Both the position numbers and the translations under genes were made by a program. Shown piece after piece: positions 6,678-12,852 of a DNA stretch of 37,571 bases. Positions within the stretch are counted from its first letter, which is position 1, and every line of letters starts with the position of its first letter. The DNA lies in assembly GCF_001402945.1 (NCBI RefSeq), contig NZ_LKBG01000242.1:1-37571 (forward strand), read 5' to 3'. The notes beneath the pieces were generated by a model. It was not told where the DNA came from, did no database searches, and saw only the letters and a program-made list of their open reading frames with translations. The DNA comes from Acidiplasma aeolicum. Lineage in GTDB: Archaea; Thermoplasmatota; Thermoplasmata; Thermoplasmatales; Thermoplasmataceae.

Positions 6678-8453
6678 ATGGATAAATATTTGCAATGCGA
6701 AGACAGGAATATGCGAGAAATGGGCTTTTCTGATCTGATCAATTCACGAAAGGTCCTATCCAGACCCATAATCGAATTGCCCATGAGGAATGAGGAAAGG
6801 CTATTCTATCATCCAGAGAAAAGGCTCAAGAGGTTCGCAGGTCATACTGCGATCGCATACGCAATCATACCTGATACCGAGCGAGGAAAGTACAGGAGAG
6901 AAGAATGCTCTCCAAAGGCATCTTCCCTCAGGGACTATGTGCTGCACAAGGGAAACAGGAATGTATCAATAACGGGAGTGTCAGGACAGGGCAAGAGCTA
7001 TCTAACCACCCACCTTATATCGATATTCAGTGACAAAGAAATAATCATATTCTCATTCAAGCCAAACGACCATGAATTGCATCTTGGGATTCCGGTCATA
7101 GATGCAAAAGAATGTCTTCCCAATCCATTCAGGGATGTAAATGCCTTCTCAGAGGCATACATGACTGCATTCTTTGGCGAGAAAACTTCATCCGGAATAC
7201 AGCTTCAACAGACCCCAGGATTCTTGCAGGAGCTTGCTTCTGAATGCAATAGCTGGAAGGATTTCATGAAGAGGCTGAATGATAGGAAGAGATCCGCGTC
7301 CAAGAATCAGGTCGAAGCATTGAACGCCATTGAACAGAACGTGAAGACTCTCGTAATTGAAGCTATGGGAAGCGTAACGCTGGGTAATGGCAGTATCGTC
7401 TTTGATTTCTCATCCCTACCAACAAAACAGGCTCAGAACTTCTATGCCGAGCTTATGCTTAGGCAGATATACAGGGAAATGGAAGAGCGCAGGAGAAACG
7501 ACGTTCTCATCCTGATAGACGAAGCCCATCGCCTGACCAAGTCATATCATACAATCCTGGATGTAATGTCCCGCGAGATAAGGGACAAGGGCATGCTCTG
7601 GATAATCACGCAGAATCTAATCGACATCCTGCCTGAGATGCGTGCCAATTTCGGTACAAAATTCACATTCAGGCTCGGAGATGCAGATCTAAACATGCTT
7701 TCCTATAACCCTTTAATGAAATACGCCGTAGAAATACTCCAGCCAAGGCAGTTCATTGACATAGAGTTCCCTGAAGGATCATCCTTCTCGCCGGTCTTCA
7801 CGTATGTATCAAACGGCCTGGAGCACAAGGAGATGCAAAAAGTCGCCGCAGTAGTATCGGGGCCAAGGAGGGAAGAGGGAGTCGGAGGGAGAGGGGAGGC
7901 TATCGACTACAGGAGGGAGGCCCTGGAAATCCTGAGCGAGAGAATGTCCTACGCGACAGAGATGGGAAAGATAATTGCCGAGAAGTACGGTATCACGAAG
8001 GATCAGGCGAAGCTCAGGCTGAAATCCGCACTGGAAGACCTAAAGAACAACAACGAAGTGGGCAGAGTGAAATACATCAGAGATGGAAAGCCAATAGTCA
8101 TGTACTATTCCAGGAGTCCAAATCTGACTAACCTTCACACTGGGATGCAAAGCCAGGTTGTGGGAATCCTGAATGATCTCGATGTAACCATCAATAGAAT
8201 ATCCACCACAGGAGAAAGGAGTGCATTCGACATCGAAACCGATTTCTTCATGGTTGAGATCGAAACAGGCCTGAAGCACAGTATGGAAGACCTGAAAGAC
8301 AGAATCAAGAGCACCAATCTTCGCGTGATAATCATAGTTCCTAACAAAGAACTCATTGACAAATATCAGGGACTTTGGGAAAACGTAGTAGTTACAACAA
8401 TAGATTCCTTCAGAGCACTCCTTGAGGTGCCAGAAAGGAATCGATCTAAGTAA
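6678..8453 (+). CDS. HerA/FtsK-type DNA-translocating ATPase with nuclease-like tail
   Basis: A 591-residue protein. Walker A GVSGQGKS lies at 100-107 and Walker B DVLILIDEAH at 275-284. A polar sensor TQN lies at 311-313, as in the DUF87/HerA, VirB4 and FtsK group of ring ATPases. A winged-helix-like stretch follows at about 412-475 (EKYGITKDQAKLRLKSALED). The last 100 residues have D518/D522, then VEIETGLK (E527, E529, K533) and the strand RVIIIVPN. This pattern resembles PD-(D/E)XK nuclease-like domains. The frame is open upstream to 6366, but that part overlaps the membrane protein in another frame; ATG 6678 gives clean spacing. The likely job is moving element DNA during transfer or packaging. 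The nuclease reading is tentative. Confidence 0.82.
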   Translation: MDKYLQCEDRNMREMGFSDLINSRKVLSRPIIELPMRNEERLFYHPEKRLKRFAGHTAIAYAIIPDTERGKYRREECSPKASSLRDYVLHKGNRNVSITGVSGQGKSYLTTHLISIFSDKEIIIFSFKPNDHELHLGIPVIDAKECLPNPFRDVNAFSEAYMTAFFGEKTSSGIQLQQTPGFLQELASECNSWKDFMKRLNDRKRSASKNQVEALNAIEQNVKTLVIEAMGSVTLGNGSIVFDFSSLPTKQAQNFYAELMLRQIYREMEERRRNDVLILIDEAHRLTKSYHTILDVMSREIRDKGMLWIITQNLIDILPEMRANFGTKFTFRLGDADLNMLSYNPLMKYAVEILQPRQFIDIEFPEGSSFSPVFTYVSNGLEHKEMQKVAAVVSGPRREEGVGGRGEAIDYRREALEILSERMSYATEMGKIIAEKYGITKDQAKLRLKSALEDLKNNNEVGRVKYIRDGKPIVMYYSRSPNLTNLHTGMQSQVVGILNDLDVTINRISTTGERSAFDIETDFFMVEIETGLKHSMEDLKDRIKSTNLRVIIIVPNKELIDKYQGLWENVVVTTIDSFRALLEVPERNRSK

Positions 8454-8474
8454 TCTAATCCAAAGGCTATGTTT

Positions 8475-8518
8475 CTATAGCGACTATAGTAAATGTTATA
8501 TTCTTATTAGTACTATAG
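8475..8518. promoter_or_regulatory. Promoter of cassette 2 with three CTATAG boxes
   Basis: CTATAG occurs at 8475-8480, 8484-8489 and 8513-8518, on both sides of a TATA element (GTTATAT, 8495-8501) that is 23-29 bp before ATG 8524. Three copies of a self-complementary hexamer around a core promoter suggest operator sites for a repressor. Confidence 0.45.
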
Positions 8519-8523
8519 GAACT

Positions 8524-8814
8524 ATGGAAGGAAATGTAGTGTTTTCTAAAGAAGGCGTAAAGTTACTGTCTGAGGTAGAAACTCTATCCGGAAGAAAAAC
8601 GCACGAAGAGTTCTACCAATGGGATGAATTTTCTTGGGACATTATTAAGGGATACCAAAACATAAATGGAAGTTACACTAAGAACGAGAAGGGCGAACTG
8701 CACTCGATCGAGCTCCAAATCAGAAGTTGTGCCGAAACATCAACTTCGACCATCAAGAATGAGCCTAGGGACGGGGGAGCCGAGTACATATGCCAAAAGG
8801 TAGGTGTATGCTAG
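8524..8814 (+). CDS. Small protein with Cys-containing tail, first gene of cassette 2
   Basis: A 96-residue protein of unknown family. Residues 1-65 are polar and mixed. The last 30 residues hold three cysteines (near 69, 90 and 96) with Ser/Thr and Gly between, ending YICQKVGVC. The frame is open back to 8422, but that stretch overlaps the ATPase; ATG 8524 sits at the right distance from a TATA element for a leaderless transcript. No signal peptide is seen. Two small membrane proteins follow, so the layout (soluble Cys-bearing lead gene, then membrane genes) matches the other cassettes of the island. A secreted peptide precursor is possible but unproven. Confidence 0.6.
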   Translation: MEGNVVFSKEGVKLLSEVETLSGRKTHEEFYQWDEFSWDIIKGYQNINGSYTKNEKGELHSIELQIRSCAETSTSTIKNEPRDGGAEYICQKVGVC

Positions 8815-8834
8815 ATAGTTTACATTAACGTGGG

Positions 8835-9086
8835 ATGATTATAGTGGTAAAATATCATAAACCAGTTAGTTATTTGAGTCTTATCGCAGGTTTCCTCTTC
8901 ATAGCGTTTTTATTAATCGGAGCAATTGCGATAATGGTCATACATTCACATGTTCTGGCCTTTATTGATCTGGGTTTGTTACCGGTAATCGTAATTGTGG
9001 GAACAGTCGGATATATAAAAAGCCTAAAAAGCGGTTCAAGACAAGAGAGAATGAGAGAACTCTTTGAAAATTCAAAGAGGAAGTGA
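8835..9086 (+). CDS. Small two-helix membrane protein, cassette 2
   Basis: An 83-residue protein with two strong hydrophobic helices (about 14-38 and 42-62) and a basic tail (KSLKSGSRQERMRELFENSKRK). The tail resembles in character that of the 4332 protein of cassette 1 (GARSGKLQRRGDEIFRKNRK), and both end in R-K or N-R-K. It starts 20 bp after the previous stop. No family recognised. Possible immunity or transport component, by context only. Confidence 0.65.
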   Translation: MIIVVKYHKPVSYLSLIAGFLFIAFLLIGAIAIMVIHSHVLAFIDLGLLPVIVIVGTVGYIKSLKSGSRQERMRELFENSKRK

Positions 9087-9089
9087 AAA

Positions 9090-9299
9090 ATGGTTTCAAA
9101 ACACGTTCACAGGTATATCATAGGTGGGATGGCCATATTTTTCATAGTTTATGTGCTTGTAGCAAATGCCTATCTTAGTTTCAGGGACTTTGCACTGTAT
9201 GCGGCGTTGCCTTCATTAGTGATAATGATTGCTCTTGCCTTTGTTTACCGCTATCTTGAAAACAGTATCAAATTTGAGCGGAGGACAGGAACTCAATAA
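9090..9299 (+). CDS. Small two-helix membrane protein, cassette 2
   Basis: A 69-residue protein with helices at about 9-28 and 36-53 and a charged end (RYLENSIKFERRTGTQ). It begins three bases after the stop of the 8835 gene, with GAGGAAGTGA as ribosome-binding sequence. The two are therefore co-translated. The loop (NAYLSFRDFALY) faintly recalls that of the GNSAH proteins, but the GNSAH block itself is absent. No family recognised. Confidence 0.65.
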   Translation: MVSKHVHRYIIGGMAIFFIVYVLVANAYLSFRDFALYAALPSLVIMIALAFVYRYLENSIKFERRTGTQ

Positions 9300-9333
9300 C
9301 CTGAAAGAAAAGTATGAGGGGTTGTGGAAATAG

Positions 9334-9483
9334 ATGGTATTAATCAAAAAAGAAAGGAGGAATAGCAGAATAGACTATGACTATTGGAATGAAGTACAGC
9401 GGTCTCACGTTTTCTCACGAAATGAACGGGAGGATAGGAAAGGAATCAATAAGCAGATGGTGGAGCTTCTGGAAGAGCAGTAA
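9334..9483 (+). CDS. Possible small basic protein (49 aa)
   Basis: A short frame, too small for confidence, encoding a highly charged, helical peptide (Arg/Glu/Lys-rich, ending MVELLEEQ). GGAGG occurs inside rather than before it. The ten codons directly upstream, in frame but closed by TAG, read LKEKYEGLWK. This resembles DKYQGLWEN near the end of the ATPase at 6678-8453, so the area may be debris of a second ATPase gene rather than a functional gene. Confidence 0.3.
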   Translation: MVLIKKERRNSRIDYDYWNEVQRSHVFSRNEREDRKGINKQMVELLEEQ

Positions 9484-9722
9484 TTCCTATTAAACTAAAA
9501 GACACTGCCCCCAAAATGTTACACTTGTAACAAGTAATACCTGTAATAACCTTTGAAATGTGACTAATGTGCTACAGAGCAGATTGTGCTATTTTGGTAA
9601 GTATCCCCTCAAAACGTTAATCAAATCCCGGCGCATCTTCTATATATTAAAAAATGCCCTGAACTACAGGGTTTACTAATAAATGTGAATATATTTATAT
9701 AAGATGATTTGCTTCTTTTATT
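9484..9722. promoter_or_regulatory. Intergenic control region before the Cys-rich precursor gene
   Basis: A 239-bp region without a gene. It holds, in order: a perfect palindrome GTTACA-CT-TGTAAC (9518-9531); the element-end repeat copy A (from 9601); an inverted repeat CCCTG-AACTA-CAGGG (9657-9671); and the TATA box ATATTTATATAA (9691-9702), which is 21-32 bp before the ATG at 9723. The two palindromes are candidate operators for the precursor gene. Confidence 0.5.
9601..9648 (+). repeat. Element-end repeat, copy A (decayed att)
   Basis: The first 30 bases match 11430-11459 at 26 positions, including CAAATCCCG, the first nine bases of the att core. After that the tRNA-like sequence breaks down. 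The stretch ending CTATATAT also matches copy C near 12230. It is read as the right end of an earlier or nested insertion. Confidence 0.6.
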
Positions 9723-10604
9723 ATGGGTAGCAGAAAGCAGGAACTCACAATGTCAGAAGTAGTACGAGTGACAAAGGATAAAGATGAAATAAAAACTGAG
9801 GTTATTACTTACAAGAAACCTAGAAAGATCTCCCCAAAAATTCAAACGCCTCAAACGTTTGCTAATAGCGGTGTGAAAAACATTTCTCTAATTTTTTCTG
9901 ATAAAACTCAAAATTACACCCTATCATTTCGAGAGATGGATTATGAACTTTCAGAGAAAAAAATATCTCAGTCTGGAAAAGCTTATTCATTATACTTTGA
10001 GATTGCCGATGATGAGGCCATAATATACTTAGAAGGGAATATAGTTCCACTTGAAAACAACAAAGGTGCATTGTTTCTATCTATCAACGTTTCACCAAAG
10101 GACCCAACCCATGTTGACCTTTTCGCTTTACCTATAAGCATAAATTATAACGGAGACTTTTTATCGGTTGCAAAGGACTTAAGTTTTGTTATAAATAAAT
10201 TAGATAATGGTGCCTCAGAAAAGAGAAAGTGGATTTACAGTAAAATGGAGTCTCTTCTGAGCGCATTTCCTGAAGCATATGAAAGCAATCGAAATAAATT
10301 GAAGGCAATTGATGTGATGGAACTATCTTACAAGGTGACCTTAATGGATTTTAATTTTACATGTTGCCTGGAGAATGCATTGAGTCTCACGGATTGCGTT
10401 CTTAGTGTTCCTGACATTGAGGAGATATGCGCAGAGTGTCTAGTTTTACCAGATTGTCTTGCAGCTTGCTTTGATTTTTTAACGTTACCTGCTTGCCTTA
10501 TATGCTTTAGTCTTGATGTTCTTGCGTGTGCCTATTGTATTTATAAAGCAGGAGAGTGCACTGAGGATGCGTATAATGTAATTCAATGTTGCACTGGGGC
10601 TTAA
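9723..10604 (+). CDS. Cys-rich C-terminal protein, candidate archaeocin precursor (halocin C8-like layout)
   Basis: A 293-residue protein. Residues 1-45 are polar and basic. Residues 50-205 look like a mixed beta/alpha domain with no cysteine. The last 80 residues (214-293) hold all 14 cysteines, at 214, 215, 225, 236, 239, 245, 249, 258, 261, 269, 272, 279, 289 and 290, in short hydrophobic helices. The halocin C8 precursor has this plan: about 207 residues acting as immunity protein, then a 76-residue mature peptide with ten cysteines. I therefore propose a secreted peptide antibiotic with a fused immunity domain. No Tat or Sec signal is visible, unlike the haloarchaeal protein. Three coupled membrane genes follow. 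A leaderless promoter and two palindromes lie upstream. The family link is by architecture, not by residue alignment. Confidence 0.7.
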   Translation: MGSRKQELTMSEVVRVTKDKDEIKTEVITYKKPRKISPKIQTPQTFANSGVKNISLIFSDKTQNYTLSFREMDYELSEKKISQSGKAYSLYFEIADDEAIIYLEGNIVPLENNKGALFLSINVSPKDPTHVDLFALPISINYNGDFLSVAKDLSFVINKLDNGASEKRKWIYSKMESLLSAFPEAYESNRNKLKAIDVMELSYKVTLMDFNFTCCLENALSLTDCVLSVPDIEEICAECLVLPDCLAACFDFLTLPACLICFSLDVLACAYCIYKAGECTEDAYNVIQCCTGA

Positions 10605-10629
10605 TAAGATTGAGAAAAGGGAAGTAAAT

Positions 10630-11025
10630 ATGCGATATGAGAACATCTATAAGTCCCTTCTTTTTTATATTGTTGGTTTAGCTCTTCTATATGTGTCAAT
10701 ATTTCTATCTAACAACCTAAAGTTTAATGGAAATTTCATATCGGCATTGCCAATAGTTTTGCCATTGGTTTTTTCCATAGCCTCTATTGGGGTGGCAGTT
10801 ATTTTTATAATGGAAAAAGACTCCCCTTGGCTTTTCAGAACTGGCATGATGAGTTTAGTTAGTGGAATCACTTTATTTTCGTTCGGGGTTCTAGCATTTT
10901 ACTTGGGAGTAAAATCCTTAGTATGGGCAGGTTCATTTGTAATTGGTATAATGTTAATTTTCGCTGCGATGGTTAGATTATTCATTCAGGGTGGTTTGAG
11001 TGCATACAGAAAAAGCAGGAATTAG
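10630..11025 (+). CDS. Four-helix membrane protein, cassette 3
   Basis: A 131-residue protein with four hydrophobic helices (about 8-26, 38-61, 70-92 and 96-118) and a short basic end (AYRKSRN). It begins 25 bp after the Cys-rich precursor and its 3' end overlaps the next gene by 26 bp, so the cassette is translated as a unit. The protein starts MRY like the second gene of cassette 1. I recognise no family. By analogy with bacteriocin loci it may export the peptide or protect the producer, but the sequence alone does not decide this. Confidence 0.75.
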   Translation: MRYENIYKSLLFYIVGLALLYVSIFLSNNLKFNGNFISALPIVLPLVFSIASIGVAVIFIMEKDSPWLFRTGMMSLVSGITLFSFGVLAFYLGVKSLVWAGSFVIGIMLIFAAMVRLFIQGGLSAYRKSRN

Positions 11026-11224
11026 GGCATCATTCCTATCAACATTTGGAATTATATTTCTAACTTTAGGTGTTGTGGGTTTATTAGGTTTATTTAATGT
11101 TCAAATATTGTATTCATTTGGTACTTTGATTTCCATAGTTTCCATTATCGCTGGAGTATATTTTATTCTGAGTGCTCACATAAGTAGGAAGAATAGAGTT
11201 AAAAGGAGTGCCAGACAATCATGA
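11000..11224 (+). CDS. Small two-helix membrane protein, cassette 3 (GTG start)
   Basis: A 74-residue protein starting at GTG 11000 inside the previous gene. Two hydrophobic helices (about 12-32 and 38-60) precede a basic tail (SRKNRVKRSARQS). The second helix resembles that of the 4610 protein in cassette 1, at the same position before the GNSAH gene. Its stop overlaps the next start as ATGA, the classical coupling arrangement. Function unknown. Confidence 0.65.
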   Translation: MHTEKAGIRASFLSTFGIIFLTLGVVGLLGLFNVQILYSFGTLISIVSIIAGVYFILSAHISRKNRVKRSARQS

Positions 11225-11430
11225 ATCGTTATGTATACCACTTAATTCTTGTTATAGTTGTATCCATTGTTGTTCTGGCGATCAACATAATGGCATTCAG
11301 GTCAAAGAACGTTTCTGATTATCTCTACATATTTGATCTAACATATGCCGCAGGGAACAGTGCTCATTTTGTTGCTCTATCAATATCTGATAAGGGAATT
11401 TCTGTGAAGGACGAAGTAAATGAGAAATAG
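11221..11430 (+). CDS. Small membrane protein with GNSAH motif, cassette 3
   Basis: A 69-residue protein. A strong N-terminal membrane helix (about 6-27) is followed by a loop, a second weaker hydrophobic stretch containing GNSAHFVALSIS (about 46-57), and a charged end (DEVNEK). It is a paralogue of the product of 4837-5049 over its full length, and is the only gene clearly shared by two cassettes. ATG overlaps the previous stop (ATGA). A conserved protein in cassettes with otherwise different lead genes could be a common immunity or transport factor. The stop codon touches the element-end repeat. Confidence 0.72.
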   Translation: MNRYVYHLILVIVVSIVVLAINIMAFRSKNVSDYLYIFDLTYAAGNSAHFVALSISDKGISVKDEVNEK

Positions 11431-11474
11431 TATTCCCTTAAAACATTAAGCAAATCCCGACCGGTCCATTTAAT
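11430..11474 (+). repeat. Element-end repeat copy B with attR core
   Basis: GTATTCCCTTAAAACATTAA leads directly into the 24-bp att core (11451-11474), identical to the tRNA-Ala 3' end at 1832-1855. This is the best-preserved right junction of the island. Confidence 0.85.
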
Positions 11475-11516
11475 TTATTAATAGAATACTTTTATCTAGC
11501 CAGTCTTTATGTTCTT

Positions 11517-11741
11517 ATGACGATCCAGCAGAAGTATCAGTAACCGCTTCTTAATGAGGACCTGCGAAGATGGTTTGATAATCTTAAAGTAAAATTATTT
11601 CTCACTTTAACATTTAAATTAAGAAACCTTGGATATTATTGCGAGCTTACACATATAACTACAAAGGAAATTTTGTACAAGGCAAAGTGTAACGAGAAGG
11701 ATTTTAGATATGAATTAAATTTTGTTTTTAACTTTGGATGG
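11517..11741 (+). pseudogene. Remnant of a second integrase (N-terminal 75 codons)
   Basis: Translation from ATG 11517 matches the first 75 residues of the intact integrase at 1899, with shared blocks RRWF, LRNLG, YCELT, KEIL and NEKDFRYE. Codon 9 is a TAA stop, and similarity ends near 11741 with no catalytic domain left. The promoter region between the att core and ATG is also conserved. The remnant is much richer in A/T than the intact gene, as expected for an older insertion that has drifted toward host composition. It shows that the same tRNA was used by a related element before. Confidence 0.9.
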
Positions 11742-11842
11742 ATTGAACTTATGTATGTGAAATAAGGTCAGATGTTATATATTCAAGGCTAAGGAAAAAT
11801 GATGCACAAGATTTAAATGCCTGTTGACATTATTAAATAGAG

Positions 11843-12109
11843 ATGAAAAACAGGCTTGCGAATGTACGAAACCTCATGGATAAAAACAATTTAAAATATT
11901 TTATTATTTCTGTAGTTGCCTCAATTCTTTTAATTGTTTCAGGAATATTTGGAGTCTTTTATTTTATTTTGTTTATTAATACTAATTCATTAGCTTACCA
12001 GATCACATCATTTGTAATGGCTGTCTCAGGTATCTATTTTTTGTATACAAATTTAAAGAGGAAAAAAAGGCAAAATTATAGTAGCTTGGGGAGTTTTAAG
12101 AGAAAGTAA
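11843..12109 (+). CDS. Small two-helix membrane protein, orphan of an older cassette
   Basis: An 88-residue Lys/Asn-rich protein with two hydrophobic helices (about 20-44 and 50-70) and a basic tail (NLKRKKRQNYSSLGSFKRK). Its plan matches the other small membrane proteins of the island, although it lies outside attR, between the integrase remnant and element-end repeat copy C. ATTTAAATG at about 11809-11817 is a fitting TATA box for a leaderless start. Likely a surviving cargo gene of the older insertion. Function unknown. Confidence 0.65.
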   Translation: MKNRLANVRNLMDKNNLKYFIISVVASILLIVSGIFGVFYFILFINTNSLAYQITSFVMAVSGIYFLYTNLKRKKRQNYSSLGSFKRK

Positions 12110-12189
12110 CTTATTATTCTAATTCCTTATATCTAACTATTTTGTTAATTAATCATTATGTGATTTATGATATTTGTGAAAAAGAAATT

Positions 12190-12238
12190 GTATTAACTTA
12201 AAACCTTAATCAACCTGGACTAAAATATCCTATATATC
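12190..12238 (+). repeat. Element-end repeat, copy C (decayed)
   Basis: The first 24 bases match copy B at 20 positions (GTATT...CTTAAAAC.TTAA.CAA) and copy A at 19. The att core after it is no longer recognisable, but CTATATAT follows at the same distance as in copy A. It probably marks the outer edge of the oldest insertion. Confidence 0.45.
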
Positions 12239-12312
12239 AATAAATTTTATGGCATCATTGGAATGAATTTAAACCACAATGATTTTAAGAATTATATAAT
12301 TAACTGTCAAAT

Positions 12313-12346
12313 GTTATATATAAGTAAAAAATATAGTAAAAAGGTG
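12313..12346 (+). promoter_or_regulatory. Promoter and ribosome-binding site of the rpl44e operon
   Basis: The TATA box GTTATATATAAG (12313-12324) and AAGGTG (12341-12346, nine bases before ATG 12356) mark a short-leader operon promoter, in contrast to the leaderless promoters of single genes nearby. Confidence 0.6.
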
Positions 12347-12355
12347 TAAATTAAA

Positions 12356-12637
12356 ATGAAAATGCCAAAGCAGATTAAAACTTACTGTCCATATTGCAAA
12401 AAACATACGATTCATGATGTTGAGAGGGTAAGAAAAAGAAAGGCAAGTGAGTTAAGGGCAGGTCAGAGAAGGTTTAGAAGGGTAACATCAGGTTATGGAG
12501 GTTTCCCAAGGCCAAGGTACGAGGGCAGGGAAAAACCAACTAAAAGAATAGCATTAAGATTGAAATGCACTGTATGCAAGAAATCTATAACACCAGAAGG
12601 CCAGAGGGCAAAGAAATTTGAAATAGTGGAGGCGTGA
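12356..12637 (+). CDS. rpl44e: Ribosomal protein L44e
   Basis: A 93-residue, strongly basic protein of family length. It has the zinc-binding pairs CPYC (residues 11-14) and CTVC (about 72-75) that frame the [15 protein letters not shown] core, and the YGGFPRP segment typical of archaeal L44e. It is part of the large ribosomal subunit near the E site. First gene of the conserved archaeal run L44e, S27e, aIF2-alpha, Nop10, PAC2. AAGGTG precedes ATG 12356 by nine bases; the ATG two codons later is the alternative. Confidence 0.96.
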   Translation: MKMPKQIKTYCPYCKKHTIHDVERVRKRKASELRAGQRRFRRVTSGYGGFPRPRYEGREKPTKRIALRLKCTVCKKSITPEGQRAKKFEIVEA

Positions 12638-12642
12638 AAATT

Positions 12643-12843
12643 ATGGCAGACGAATTTCATAAATTAAAAAACGTTGGGAATTCATTTGTAAAAATCAAAT
12701 GCAAAAACTGTGGAAACGAGCAGGTGGTTTATTCAAAAATATCCTCACAGGTTGTTTGCAACATATGCGGGTCCACTCTTGCAAAACCAACCGGTGCCAC
12801 ACTCTCAACATCCGGTGAGCTGGTGGAAAAAGTTAAATTATGA
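12643..12843 (+). CDS. rps27e: Ribosomal protein S27e
   Basis: A 66-residue protein with a four-cysteine zinc ribbon (CKNC about residues 19-22 and CNIC about 38-41) followed by the GSTLAKPTGA segment that is the family hallmark. I choose ATG 12643 because GGAGGCGTGA lies just upstream; a GTG at 12634 overlaps the previous stop and would add three residues. Small-subunit protein; co-transcribed with L44e and aIF2-alpha. Confidence 0.95.
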   Translation: MADEFHKLKNVGNSFVKIKCKNCGNEQVVYSKISSQVVCNICGSTLAKPTGATLSTSGELVEKVKL

Positions 12844-12852
12844 GGTGTTATC

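Larger units (their letters stand above)
1832..11474. mobile_element. Genomic island integrated in tRNA-Ala(CGC)
   Basis: A region bounded by a 24-bp perfect direct repeat (1832-1855 in the tRNA 3' end, 11451-11474 at the far end). It begins with an intact tyrosine integrase reading away from the tRNA. It holds a core with a HerA/FtsK-type ATPase and DNA-binding protein plus three cassettes of small membrane proteins. The integrase and ATPase segments are visibly richer in G+C than the backbone, while 9.7-11.4 kb is as A/T rich as the host, so the contents are mosaic. I see no replication initiator, partition gene, relaxase or capsid gene. It may therefore be a defective plasmid or a mobilisable element. 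Recombination between the repeats would release a circle of 9,619 bp. Confidence 0.85.

Noticed and set aside
9484-9722. CRISPR or tandem repeat array between the cassettes
   Set aside because: The palindromes are single and unrelated to each other, and no regularly spaced repeats are present here or elsewhere in the window.
11742-11842. Further integrase sequence after the remnant
   Set aside because: I could not align any of it with the intact integrase; it only holds the TATA element of the 11843 gene.
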